Below are positions 35,963 through 43,778 of a stretch of 64,000 nt of DNA, piece after piece. Source of the DNA: Janthinobacterium sp. J1-1. Lineage in GTDB: Bacteria; Pseudomonadota; Gammaproteobacteria; Burkholderiales; Burkholderiaceae_D. The translations under genes and the position numbers were made by a program. The number at the start of each line of letters is the position of its first letter. The first letter of the stretch is position 1. The DNA is taken from assembly GCF_030944405.1 (NCBI RefSeq), contig NZ_CP132339.1, positions 3,658,001 to 3,722,000 on the forward strand. Direction: 5' to 3'. The notes under the pieces are model-generated. The model was not told where the DNA came from. It saw nothing but the letters and a program-made list of their open reading frames with translations, and did no database searches.

Positions 35963-37201
35963 ATGACGTTTTCCTCCCTCGGCCTGATCGATCCCCTGGT
36001 CCACACACTCGCCGAACTCGGCTATGACAAGCCGACCCCCGTGCAGGCCAAGGCCATCCCCGTCGTACTGGCCGGGCGCGACCTGATGGCGGCCGCCCAG
36101 ACCGGCACCGGCAAGACGGCCGGCTTCGCCGTGCCGCTGCTGCAGCGCCTGGCCCTGGAAGGCGTGGTGGCGCCGCAGTGCGTGCGCGTGCTGGTGCTGG
36201 TGCCCACGCGCGAACTGGCCGAACAGGTGTATGCGAGTTTTCGCAGCTATGGCGGCAGCTTGCCGCTGCGCAGTTTTGTCGCCTATGGCGGCGTGGCGAT
36301 CGAACCGCAAATCAGCAAACTGCGCAAGGGACTCGACGTGCTGGTGGCGACGCCGGGCCGCCTGCTCGACCTGCAGTCACAGGGCGCGATCAAGTTCGAG
36401 CAGGTGCAGACGCTGGTACTGGACGAGGCCGACCGCATGCTCGATCTCGGTTTCGAGCGCGAACTCGACCTGCTGCTGATGACGATGCCGAAACAACGCC
36501 AGACCCTGCTGTTTTCGGCCACCTTCTCGGACGCGATCCGCGCCATGGCAAAAACCATGCTCAAGGACCCGGTGTCGGTGGAAGTGAGTCCGCGCAACAG
36601 CACCGTGAAAGCCGTGAAACAGTCGGTGATCGTGTGCGACAAGAAGCGCAAGCCCGAACTGTTCCTGCACTTGCTGAAGAAGAAACGCTGGGGCCAGGTG
36701 CTGGTGTTCGTGAAAACCCGCAAGGGTGTCGAGGTGCTGGTGAAAACCTTGCTGGAGCAGGGCGTGAGCGCCGATTCGATCCATGGCGACAAGACCCAGT
36801 CGAACCGCCTGCGCGCGCTGGCCCGTTTCAAGGCGCGCGAAGTGCAGGTGCTGGTGGCGACCGACGTGGCGGCGCGCGGCCTCGATATCGAGCAACTGCC
36901 GCAGGTCGTCAATTTCGATTTGCCGACCGTGGCCGAGGATTATATCCACCGTATCGGCCGCACCGGCCGCGCCGGCGCCAGCGGCGAGGCGATTTCGCTG
37001 GTCTGCGCCGACGAAGTGGAATTGCTGTCGGCGGTCGAAGCGCTGACGCGGCAGACCCTGAAACGCAGCGAGGAGCCGGGCTTCGAGGCCGAGCACCGGG
37101 TGCCGGGCACGGCCGCCGGCGGCGCGATCCAGAAAAAGCCGGTCAAGGTGCTGGCGCCGAAAGCGGCCGAACGCGCGGCCAAGCGCCGTTTTTACAAATA
37201 G
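35963..37201 (+). CDS. rhlE: DEAD-box ATP-dependent RNA helicase, RhlE type
   Basis: The 412-residue helicase has all the core motifs: the Q motif (FSSLGLIDPLVHTLAELGYD, then KPTPVQAKAIP), AAQTGTGKTAGF, PTRELAEQV, VLDEADRMLDLGF, LFSATF, VATDVAARGLDIEQLP and HRIGRTGRAG. A basic C-terminal tail (PVKVLAPKAAERAAKRRFYK) follows. RhlE-type helicases unwind structured RNA in ribosome assembly and RNA decay in the cytoplasm. The ATG at 35963 starts the usual MTFSSLGL N-terminus. It has its own predicted promoter. Confidence 0.93.
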   Translation: MTFSSLGLIDPLVHTLAELGYDKPTPVQAKAIPVVLAGRDLMAAAQTGTGKTAGFAVPLLQRLALEGVVAPQCVRVLVLVPTRELAEQVYASFRSYGGSLPLRSFVAYGGVAIEPQISKLRKGLDVLVATPGRLLDLQSQGAIKFEQVQTLVLDEADRMLDLGFERELDLLLMTMPKQRQTLLFSATFSDAIRAMAKTMLKDPVSVEVSPRNSTVKAVKQSVIVCDKKRKPELFLHLLKKKRWGQVLVFVKTRKGVEVLVKTLLEQGVSADSIHGDKTQSNRLRALARFKAREVQVLVATDVAARGLDIEQLPQVVNFDLPTVAEDYIHRIGRTGRAGASGEAISLVCADEVELLSAVEALTRQTLKRSEEPGFEAEHRVPGTAAGGAIQKKPVKVLAPKAAERAAKRRFYK

Positions 37202-37255
37202 CCTGATCGGACGAGTTGTGCTGCACGCCCGGCGCATTCGTGCCATCATGCGGGC

Positions 37256-37873
37256 ATGACCTCGATACCCTTGTTTCCGCTCAATACGGTGCTGTATCCC
37301 GATGGCTATTTGCCGCTGCAGATCTTCGAGGTGCGCTACCTGGACATGATACGCAAATGCATCACCGGCGAGCAGCCGTTTGGCGTGGTGCAATTGCTCG
37401 ACGGCACAGAGGTACGCAAGCCCGGCCAGGATGAAACCCTGGCCCAGGTCGGCACCCTGGCAAAAGTGGTCGACTGGGCCGCGCCCTTGTCGGGCCTGCT
37501 GCAAATCAAATGCATGGGCACCCGGCGTTTTCAGATTGGTTCCAGCGAACAGCTGAAAAACGGCTTGTGGGTGGCGGAAGTGGACTTGCTGCCGCCAGAT
37601 TTGGCGGTGCCGATCCCGCCTGAACAGCAAAACGTGGCCGACGCCCTGGGCGCCTTGATCCGTACCTTGCAAGAACAAAAAATCCCGCTCGACCAGATGC
37701 CGATCCAGCCGCCATACCGGCTCGATGAATGCGGCTGGGTCGCCAACCGCTGGTGCGAGCTGCTGTCGCTGACGCCGGTGCAGAAGCAATTGCTGCTGAG
37801 CCAGGAAAATCCCGTACTGCGGCTGGAGCTGATCCAGGATAACTTATCCGAAAATGGCTTGCTGGAAGACTAA
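37256..37873 (+). CDS. LON-peptidase substrate-binding (N-terminal) domain protein
   Basis: This 205-residue protein consists of a stand-alone Lon N-terminal domain: IPLFPLNTVLYPDGYLPLQI, FEVRYLDMIRKC, then PFGVVQLLDG and LLQIKCMGTRRFQI. It lacks the AAA and protease domains of Lon. Such proteins are widespread in proteobacteria, and their function is not established; binding of unfolded or degradable proteins is a reasonable guess. It lies 54 bases after rhlE in the same direction and may be co-transcribed. Confidence 0.9.
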   Translation: MTSIPLFPLNTVLYPDGYLPLQIFEVRYLDMIRKCITGEQPFGVVQLLDGTEVRKPGQDETLAQVGTLAKVVDWAAPLSGLLQIKCMGTRRFQIGSSEQLKNGLWVAEVDLLPPDLAVPIPPEQQNVADALGALIRTLQEQKIPLDQMPIQPPYRLDECGWVANRWCELLSLTPVQKQLLLSQENPVLRLELIQDNLSENGLLED

Positions 37874-37900
37874 ATTCGGCAGGCTGCACCTGGATCAAGA

Positions 37901-37928
37901 TTCTGTTGTGCAATTGCAATTTCTGTTG
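37901..37928 (+). promoter_or_regulatory. Direct repeat flanking a palindrome upstream of the KfrA-like gene
   Basis: TTCTGTTG occurs at 37901-37908 and again at 37921-37928, exactly 20 bases apart (two helical turns). The perfect palindrome TGCAATTGCA (37909-37918) lies between. It is 92 bases upstream of the KfrA-like start and may be its autoregulatory site, as KfrA proteins bind their own promoters. Confidence 0.5.
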
Positions 37929-38020
37929 AGAAATACTTTACGCTATGCCGCCGCTGGAATAATATGATGCCCCTGAGCAATGCGGCTTTTCCGCCGCAGG
38001 CAACGTAGACGAGAACAATC

Positions 38021-38764
38021 ATGGCAAAAGCAAGCGCGGAACAGATCAATGCGGCGATGGACGCGATGGCGGCCGAGGGCCTGCCCATCACGGTGCGCGC
38101 GCTGCGCGAAAAACTGGGCAGCGGCGCCTGCCTGGGCACCATCAGCAAGCTGCTGCAACGGCGCAAGGCAGGCGCGCAGCGCCAGATCGCCGCCGCGGCC
38201 GAACTGTCGCCCGTGCTGCGCCAGGCCATACTCGATTTTGTAGGACAGGAACTGAGCGCCAGCAACAGCGCGCATGAAGCCGAGATGAATGACAATCAAC
38301 AGGAATTGATGGACCTGGCCAGCGAGAACGAGCGCCAGCAAGAGCTGCTCGAATTGCAGGCCACCGAGCTGGACACCTTGCGCGCCGAACTCGAGCGCGA
38401 GCGCCAGGTCGCCAACCAGGCCCGCACCGACCTGGCCAAGGCCCAGCTGCGGCTGGAAGGCCTGCCGCGCCTGGAAGAGGCGGCCGAGCAGGCGCGCATG
38501 GACCTGGCCAAGGCGCAATTCAAGCTCGAAGGCATACCGCGCCTGGAAGCGGCGGCCGAAACGGCGCGCGCCGACCTGATCCAGGCCCAGCTGAAACTGG
38601 AAACCCTGACCCGCGTGGAAACCGAACTGGCCACCGCGCGCCTGGAACTGGAAGCCGAACGCGAGGAACTGGGCGAAACGCGCGCCGAGCTGGACGAAGA
38701 GCGCACCTTGCGAATCAAGGCCCAGCAATTTATAGTCGACCCGATCTTCAAAACCCCCGTCTGA
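38021..38764 (+). CDS. KfrA-like DNA-binding coiled-coil protein
   Basis: The 247-residue protein has an N-terminal helix-turn-helix of the KfrA type (residues about 5-50: QINAAMDAMAAEGLPITVRA, then GSGACLGTISKLLQRRKAG). A long heptad-rich coiled coil runs from about 75 to 235. Residues 134-229 are four tandem 24-residue repeats beginning AR-x-(D/E)-L. KfrA is known mainly from plasmids, where it binds DNA and forms filaments that aid partition. Here it sits among chromosomal housekeeping genes with no plasmid genes nearby. Its role could be transcriptional or structural (nucleoid). The ATG at 38021 starts the MAKAS N-terminus. Confidence 0.85.
   Translation: MAKASAEQINAAMDAMAAEGLPITVRALREKLGSGACLGTISKLLQRRKAGAQRQIAAAAELSPVLRQAILDFVGQELSASNSAHEAEMNDNQQELMDLASENERQQELLELQATELDTLRAELERERQVANQARTDLAKAQLRLEGLPRLEEAAEQARMDLAKAQFKLEGIPRLEAAAETARADLIQAQLKLETLTRVETELATARLELEAEREELGETRAELDEERTLRIKAQQFIVDPIFKTPV
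38420..38707 (+). repeat. Four tandem 72-bp repeats within the KfrA-like gene
   Basis: The encoded 24-residue units occupy residues 134-157, 158-181, 182-205 and 206-229. The first three share DLAKAQ(L/F)(R/K)LEG(L/I)PRLE or close variants; the fourth is more diverged. Confidence 0.8.
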
Positions 38765-38766
38765 AG

Positions 38767-38900
38767 GACACCTGACCAAACCTACTGCGCGTCGGTATAG
38801 GCAGCCTGCGATGCTCACCGGCTCGGCGCCCCCGTACTAAAGTACGGTTGCGCTTCTTAGCCGCCTCTCCCTTCCGCTCGCTACGGTTTTGTCAGGTGTC
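38767..38900. repeat. 134-bp inverted-repeat element between convergent genes, MITE- or structured-RNA-like
   Basis: GACACCTGACCAAACC (38767-38782) and GGTTTTGTCAGGTGTC (38885-38900) are inverted copies with one mismatch in 16. Inside is a second perfect hairpin, CCGTACT-AA-AGTACGG (38832-38847). The element starts 3 bases after the KfrA-like stop and ends 13 bases before the DUF1294 stop. It has no reading frame. It could be a non-autonomous mobile repeat, a bidirectional terminator or a structured RNA. Confidence 0.65.
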
Positions 38901-38913
38901 GAGGCGCCTGTTG

Positions 38914-39270
38914 TTATCCATTTATCTGAGCGTACTGTAGCGTTATCCACACAAATCCCGCCGTATTTACCACCACGGTAATCCAGAACACGATTTGAAA
39001 CGAGCGCTTGGCGGTCTTGTGGCGCAGCCATTGCTGGGCCAGCAGGGCGCCCGGCCAGCCGCACAGCAAGCCCAGCAGCCAGAGGGTTTTTTCCGGCGTG
39101 CGCCAGGCTTGGGCGCGCGCGGCGCGCTTGTCGATCGCGTAGACGGCAAAGCAGGTAATGCTCATCACGCCGTACACGGCCGCCACCAGCAGCGGCAGCT
39201 GATATAGCACGGTGGCGGCAAGATACAGCAAAACGAACGCGGCAAGGACTAGATAGGGCATGGGCGGCAT
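38914..39270 (-). CDS. DUF1294 membrane protein
   Basis: The roughly 118-residue protein has three to four membrane segments and the DUF1294 signature: CFAVYAIDKRAARAQAWRTP, EKTLWLLGLLCGWPGALLAQ, then QWLRHKTAKRSFQIVFW. In many bacteria this domain is fused to a cold-shock domain; here it is alone. Its function is unknown. The start at 39270 (MPPMPYLVL) is chosen over an upstream GTG that would add non-conserved residues; a second ATG lies 9 bases further in. It is convergent with the KfrA-like gene across the 134-bp element. Confidence 0.85.
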   Translation of the reverse strand: MPPMPYLVLAAFVLLYLAATVLYQLPLLVAAVYGVMSITCFAVYAIDKRAARAQAWRTPEKTLWLLGLLCGWPGALLAQQWLRHKTAKRSFQIVFWITVVVNTAGFVWITLQYAQING

Positions 39271-39396
39271 CGAAGCGAAGTGAGCCGCATTGTAACCGCT
39301 GGCCCGCGCGCTTACCTGTGTTAGCGAACGCACGGAATCGGCCCCGGCGTCCTTTCACAATCAAGGTCAGATGAATCTCCCGAGAGGAAAACAGCT

Positions 39397-40386
39397 GTGC
39401 AATCGCTGATCGTCATGGGGGCCTCCGTCGGCGGCATGGAAGCCTTGTCCACCATTTTTGCCGCCTTGCCGGCCGATTTTCCCGCCGCCATCCTGGTCGT
39501 CACCCATGTCGGTGCGCGCAAGAGCCTGCTGCCCGAGCTGCTGGCGAAAACCTCGGCCCTGCCGGTGCGCTATGCGCAAGACCGCGAACCGATACGCCCG
39601 GGCCGCATCCTGCTGGCGCCGCCCGACCTGCACATGCTGGTGGCCATCACGGCCGGCCAGGCCATGGTCGAGCTGACCCGCGGCCCGCGCGAAAACCATA
39701 CGCGCCCCGCCATCGATCCGCTGTTCCGTTCGGCCGCCGCTGCGTTCGGTCCGCACGTGGTGGGGGTGATCCTCAGCGGCTACCTGGACGACGGCACGGC
39801 CGGCCTGCAGGCGATCAAGGCCTGCGGCGGCACGGTGCTGGTGCAGGACCCGGAAGAAGCGGTGGCGCCGTCGATGCCGCAAAGCGCGATGCGCAACGTG
39901 GTGGTGGACAGCCGCTTGCCGGTGGCCGACATGGCGCCGGTGCTGCTGGCGCTGGCCAGGGGCGCGCCGGCGCCAGCGCAGCCTGGCGCGCCGCCGCAAC
40001 CGCCCGGCTGGATCGCCGTCGAAAACCGTTTCGCCAGGGGAGTAGGCAATATGGAACAGCTGCAAAAAATCGCCACGCCGTCGACCTTCACCTGTCCGGA
40101 ATGCCAGGGTACCTTGTGGGAACTGACCGACCAGCAGCCGCAGCGCTTCCGCTGCCATACGGGCCACAGCTTTACGGCGCCGATCCTGGGCGAGCTGCAA
40201 CACGAAAAAGCCGAGGACGCCATCTGGGCCGCCGTGCGCGCGCTGCAGGAAAAGGAGCAGCTGTTTGCCAGCCTGGCCGCCAAGGCCACCGCCTGGCTGC
40301 ATCCGGCTACCGCCAGCGAATACACGCAAAAGGCGCGCCAGGCCAGGGAGCAGGCCGATCTGTTGAAGCGGGTATTGCTATCCTGA
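39397..40386 (+). CDS. CheB-type methylesterase without receiver domain, with C-terminal zinc-ribbon-like motif
   Basis: This 329-residue protein has the CheB catalytic domain with Ser10 in MGASVGGMEA, His37 in VVTHVGARK and Asp132 in LSGYLDDGTAGL, so the triad is intact. The regulatory receiver domain of standard CheB is absent. The C-terminal part has two Cys pairs of zinc-ribbon type (TCPECQGTLWE and FRCHTGHSF) followed by a helical segment. CheB removes methyl groups from chemoreceptors; stand-alone forms without a receiver may act outside classic chemotaxis. No cheR is adjacent. The start is a GTG at 39397 with GAGAGGAAA upstream. Confidence 0.88.
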   Translation: MQSLIVMGASVGGMEALSTIFAALPADFPAAILVVTHVGARKSLLPELLAKTSALPVRYAQDREPIRPGRILLAPPDLHMLVAITAGQAMVELTRGPRENHTRPAIDPLFRSAAAAFGPHVVGVILSGYLDDGTAGLQAIKACGGTVLVQDPEEAVAPSMPQSAMRNVVVDSRLPVADMAPVLLALARGAPAPAQPGAPPQPPGWIAVENRFARGVGNMEQLQKIATPSTFTCPECQGTLWELTDQQPQRFRCHTGHSFTAPILGELQHEKAEDAIWAAVRALQEKEQLFASLAAKATAWLHPATASEYTQKARQAREQADLLKRVLLS

Positions 40387-40407
40387 CCGGACTGCCGCCA
40401 GCCAGGT

Positions 40408-40866
40408 TCAATGCAGCTTGATCTTGACCGCCATGTCGCCGTCTTCCACCGTGATGGCCGCATCGGCAAACTTGGGCGGGCCGAAGCGGCTGGCCGCGTC
40501 GCGGCTGAAGCCATAGTCTTCCTTGGGGATGCCGATCATGTTGCGGTCCAGTTCGGCGTTGCCGTTTTCATCGTGGTAGGCCAGCACGGCCCAGGTGCCG
40601 GCCGGCACGTTGGCCACCTTCAGCACGGTGTCGCCCGCTTGCGCCGGCGCCGACGCCGTATGCACGCATTGTTTCAGGAAATGCTCCTGGTCGCAGACGG
40701 CGACGCGGATCTGCCCCTTGGCGTTGCTGATATTGGTCACGTGGACCTCGATGGTGGCGGCCAGCGCCGCGCCGGTGGCCAGCATGGTGGCGCACAGCAG
40801 GGCCGCGGCGGCCAGGGTGGAGGCGATCGTGCGGTGTGCGGGCGCCGCTATGGTAGGCTTGCTCAT
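40408..40866 (-). CDS. DUF2141 periplasmic/secreted protein
   Basis: The 152-residue protein has a signal peptide ending at AALAATIEV (about residue 36) and a DUF2141 domain: VHVTNISNAKGQIRVAVCDQ, VANVPAGTWAVLAYHDENGN and ELDRNMIGIPKEDYGFSRDA. The fold is predicted to be a beta-sandwich and no activity is established. Its start is only 26 bases from the divergent crtZ start, so the promoters of the two genes must overlap. Similar DUF2141 genes are seen near carotenoid genes in other bacteria, so an association with the pigmented membrane is possible but unproven. Confidence 0.85.
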   Translation of the reverse strand: MSKPTIAAPAHRTIASTLAAAALLCATMLATGAALAATIEVHVTNISNAKGQIRVAVCDQEHFLKQCVHTASAPAQAGDTVLKVANVPAGTWAVLAYHDENGNAELDRNMIGIPKEDYGFSRDAASRFGPPKFADAAITVEDGDMAVKIKLH

Positions 40867-40892
40867 CTTCTTGTCACTCCTGTAAAAAACAA

Positions 40893-41414
40893 ATGTTAAT
40901 CAATGCATTGATCGTGTTGGCCACCGTGGTGTTCATGGAGCTGTTCTCGATTGTGGCGCATAAATATGTGATGCATGGTTTTGGCTGGGGCTGGCACCGC
41001 TCCCACCATGAACCGCGCACCGGCTGGTTTGAAAAAAACGATTTGTACGCCGTGGTGTTCGCCGGCATCGCCATCGTGCTGATTTATCTCGGTACCGAAG
41101 GGCGCCATCCGCTCGAATGGATAGGCGCCGGCATGACCGCTTACGGCATGCTGTACTTTATTGCCCACGATGGCCTGGTGCACCAGCGCTGGCCGTTTCA
41201 CTATGTGCCCAGGCGCGGCTACCTGAAGCGCTTGTACCAGGCGCACCGCATGCACCACGCCGTGCATGGCAAGGATGGCGCCGTGTCGTTCGGCTTCCTG
41301 TATGCGCCGCCCGTCACGCATCTCAAACAGCAGTTGCAGGCGCTGCATGGCGGCCCGCTGCGTGAATCGGCCGCTGCCACAGAGCCGCAGGACGGGCCGA
41401 CGCCGTCTTCCTGA
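40893..41414 (+). CDS. crtZ: Beta-carotene 3-hydroxylase
   Basis: The 173-residue membrane di-iron hydroxylase has all histidine clusters of CrtZ: HKYVMH near residue 23, HRSHH near residue 35, HDGLVHQRW and HRMHH. It adds hydroxyl groups at C3 and C3' of beta-carotene to give beta-cryptoxanthin and zeaxanthin. It is convergent with crtB and overlaps its end by 92 bases, as in Pantoea clusters. It is divergent from the DUF2141 gene with only 26 bases between starts. The ribosome-binding site is weak. Confidence 0.95.
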   Translation: MLINALIVLATVVFMELFSIVAHKYVMHGFGWGWHRSHHEPRTGWFEKNDLYAVVFAGIAIVLIYLGTEGRHPLEWIGAGMTAYGMLYFIAHDGLVHQRWPFHYVPRRGYLKRLYQAHRMHHAVHGKDGAVSFGFLYAPPVTHLKQQLQALHGGPLRESAAATEPQDGPTPSS

Positions 41415-42291
41415 AACGCGACGCCAGCGCATCCACGCCGCCGCGGCACAGCAGCCACAGCTTGGTGGCGCGCGAGGTGCCCACCCGTTCATCCCAGGCC
41501 CGCGCGCCGCGCGCTTTCACTTCGATGCCGATCTGCCGATACACGCGGTGCGCGGTGGCGATCGCCCACGCCGAGCGCAGGGGCAGGGCGGCCAGGCCAA
41601 CGGTCGCCGACGCATAATACGGTTCCGCCTGCTCGACCAGGCGCGCCGCCAGCCTGGCCAGCGCCGCGCGGTGCCGGGGCAACGCCAGTTCTTCCTGGGG
41701 AATGCCGGCCTCGCGCAGCCATTGCGCCGGCAGGTAGCAGCGGCCGATTTGCGCATCGTCGACGATATCGCGCGCGATATTGGTCAGCTGGAAAGCAATG
41801 CCCAGATCGCAGGCGCGGTCCAGCACCGCCGGCTCTTTCGCGCCCATAATGGTGGCCATCATCAGGCCCACCACGCCGGCCACGTGATAGCTGTAGCGCA
41901 GGGTGTCGTCCAGCGTTTCATAGCGCGCTTCCCGCACGTCCATCGCAAACCCTGCCAGGTGGTCGAACGCATGTTGCGGCGCGATCGCGCAGCGCAGCGC
42001 CACTTCCTGGAAGGCGGCAAAGGCCGGCTCCTGCATGGGTTCGCCCGCATACGCCTGGCGCGTCTGCGCTTCCAGCCGCGCCAGGGCAGCGGCGGCGGCG
42101 CCGGCATCCTGTGCCACCGCCGTAAAACCCAGTTCCTGGCCATCGACCACATCGTCGCAATGGCGGCACCAGGCATACAGCATCAGCACGCTGCGCCGCA
42201 CCTCGGGCGCAAACAGGCGTGCCGCCGCGGCAAAGCTTTTCGAGCCGACGGCGATGGTGTGGGTGGCGTGTTCCAGCAAGGCTACGCTCAT
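41323..42291 (-). CDS. crtB: Phytoene synthase
   Basis: This 322-residue enzyme has the two Asp-rich motifs of phytoene synthases: DDVVD at residues 46-50 (CRHCDDVVDG) and DIVDD in QLTNIARDIVDDAQIGRCYL. It condenses two geranylgeranyl diphosphates into 15-cis-phytoene. Its ATG overlaps the crtI stop (ATGA, 42288-42291), so translation is coupled. It is the last gene of the crtEXYIB operon, and its 3' end overlaps crtZ on the other strand. Confidence 0.95.
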   Translation of the reverse strand: MSVALLEHATHTIAVGSKSFAAAARLFAPEVRRSVLMLYAWCRHCDDVVDGQELGFTAVAQDAGAAAAALARLEAQTRQAYAGEPMQEPAFAAFQEVALRCAIAPQHAFDHLAGFAMDVREARYETLDDTLRYSYHVAGVVGLMMATIMGAKEPAVLDRACDLGIAFQLTNIARDIVDDAQIGRCYLPAQWLREAGIPQEELALPRHRAALARLAARLVEQAEPYYASATVGLAALPLRSAWAIATAHRVYRQIGIEVKARGARAWDERVGTSRATKLWLLCRGGVDALASRFRKTASARPAALWQRPIHAAGRHAAPATAV

Positions 42292-43778
42292 CGTGCGACG
42301 TCCTCCAGCATCAGGCCGGCCGTGGCCTTGGCCGAACCGATCACGCCCGGCACGCCGGCGCCGGGATGGGTGCCGGCGCCCACCAGGTACAGGTTGGCGA
42401 CGTCGCGGTCGCGATTGTGCGGCCGGAACCAGGCGCTTTGCGTGAGGATCGGTTCGAGCGAAAAGGCCGACCCCACATGGGCGTTGAGTTCATCGCGGAA
42501 GTCATGCGGCGTGAAAATGCGGCTGGTCACCAGCTGGCTGCGCAGGCCGGGCATATAGCGTTCTTCAAGATAGTCGAAGATGCGCTCGCGATAGCGCGGC
42601 CCTTCGACCGCCCAGTCGATGTCGGCATTGCCCAGGTGCGGCACGGGCGCCAGCACATAGTGGCTGCCGCAGCCCGGTGGCGCCAGCGACGGGTCAGTGA
42701 CGCAGGGCGCATGCAGGTACAGCGAAAAATCGTCGGCCAGGTGCTGGCCCTTGAAAATGTCCTTGATCAGCCCTTCGTAGCGCGGGCCGAAGCAGACCGT
42801 GTGGTGGCGCAGCTGTTCATGGTGATGATCGAGACCGAAATACAGCACGAACAGCGAATTGGAAAAGCGTTTCTTGCGCAAGGACGCGGCTTCCGCCACG
42901 CCGCGCGGGTGGTGGCCCAGCAGCGAGCCATAGGTATGGACCACGTCGGCGTTCGAGGCCACCATCTGCGCGGGAAACACGCGCCCGTCGTCGAGCCGCA
43001 CGCCGGTGGCGCGGTTGCCGCTGGTGTCGATGCGCGCGACAGAGGCGTTCAATTCGATGCGCCCGCCCAAGTCCTCGAACAGGCGCACCAGGGCCAGGAT
43101 CAGCGCACCCGTGCCGCCGCGCGGAAACCACACGCCCCAGCGCCGCTCGAGCGCGTGGATCAGGGTGTAGATAGCCGAGGTGGCGAACGGATTGCCGCCC
43201 ACCAGCAGCGAGTGGAACGAGAACGCCTGGCGCAGGTGGTCGTCCTCGATAAAGCGCGACACCATGCTGTAGACGCTGCGCCAGGCTTGCAGCCGCGCCA
43301 GCTGCGGGCCGGCGGCAATCATGTCGCGGAATGACAGAAACGGCACCGCGCCCAGCTTCAGGTAGCCTTCTTCGAACACGGCTTTCGAGTACGCCAGGAA
43401 GCGCTGGTAGCCGGCCACGTCGTTCGGATTGCGTGCGTGGATTTGCCGGTCCAGTGATTCCTGGTCGTTGACGTAGTCGAACTGGTGGCCGTCTTCCCAG
43501 CACAGGCGGTAGAACGGCGCCACCGGCAGCATCTCGATATAGTCCGACATTTTTTTTCCGGCCAGCGTGAACAGTTCTTCGATCGCGCTCGGATCGGTAA
43601 TCACGGTGGGGCCGGCGTCGAACACGAAGCCCTGGTCTTCATACACATAGGCGCGCCCGCCCGGCTTGTCGCGCTTTTCCAGCAAGGTTGTTTGCATGCC
43701 GGCCGCCTGCAGCCGGATCGCCAGCGCCAGGCCGCCAAAGCCGGCGCCCACGACCACCGCTTGTTTTGCATTGTTCAT
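42288..43778 (-). CDS. crtI: Phytoene desaturase
   Basis: The 496-residue FAD enzyme has an N-terminal dinucleotide-binding motif (VVVGAGFGGLALAIRLQAAG, residues 9-28) and the C-terminal bacterial desaturase signature (NLYLVGAGTHPGAGVPGVIG). The bacterial CrtI type converts phytoene to lycopene in four steps. It has AGGAAACCTGA just before the ATG and overlaps crtY and crtB by 4 bases each (ATGA). Confidence 0.95.
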   Translation of the reverse strand: MNNAKQAVVVGAGFGGLALAIRLQAAGMQTTLLEKRDKPGGRAYVYEDQGFVFDAGPTVITDPSAIEELFTLAGKKMSDYIEMLPVAPFYRLCWEDGHQFDYVNDQESLDRQIHARNPNDVAGYQRFLAYSKAVFEEGYLKLGAVPFLSFRDMIAAGPQLARLQAWRSVYSMVSRFIEDDHLRQAFSFHSLLVGGNPFATSAIYTLIHALERRWGVWFPRGGTGALILALVRLFEDLGGRIELNASVARIDTSGNRATGVRLDDGRVFPAQMVASNADVVHTYGSLLGHHPRGVAEAASLRKKRFSNSLFVLYFGLDHHHEQLRHHTVCFGPRYEGLIKDIFKGQHLADDFSLYLHAPCVTDPSLAPPGCGSHYVLAPVPHLGNADIDWAVEGPRYRERIFDYLEERYMPGLRSQLVTSRIFTPHDFRDELNAHVGSAFSLEPILTQSAWFRPHNRDRDVANLYLVGAGTHPGAGVPGVIGSAKATAGLMLEDVAR

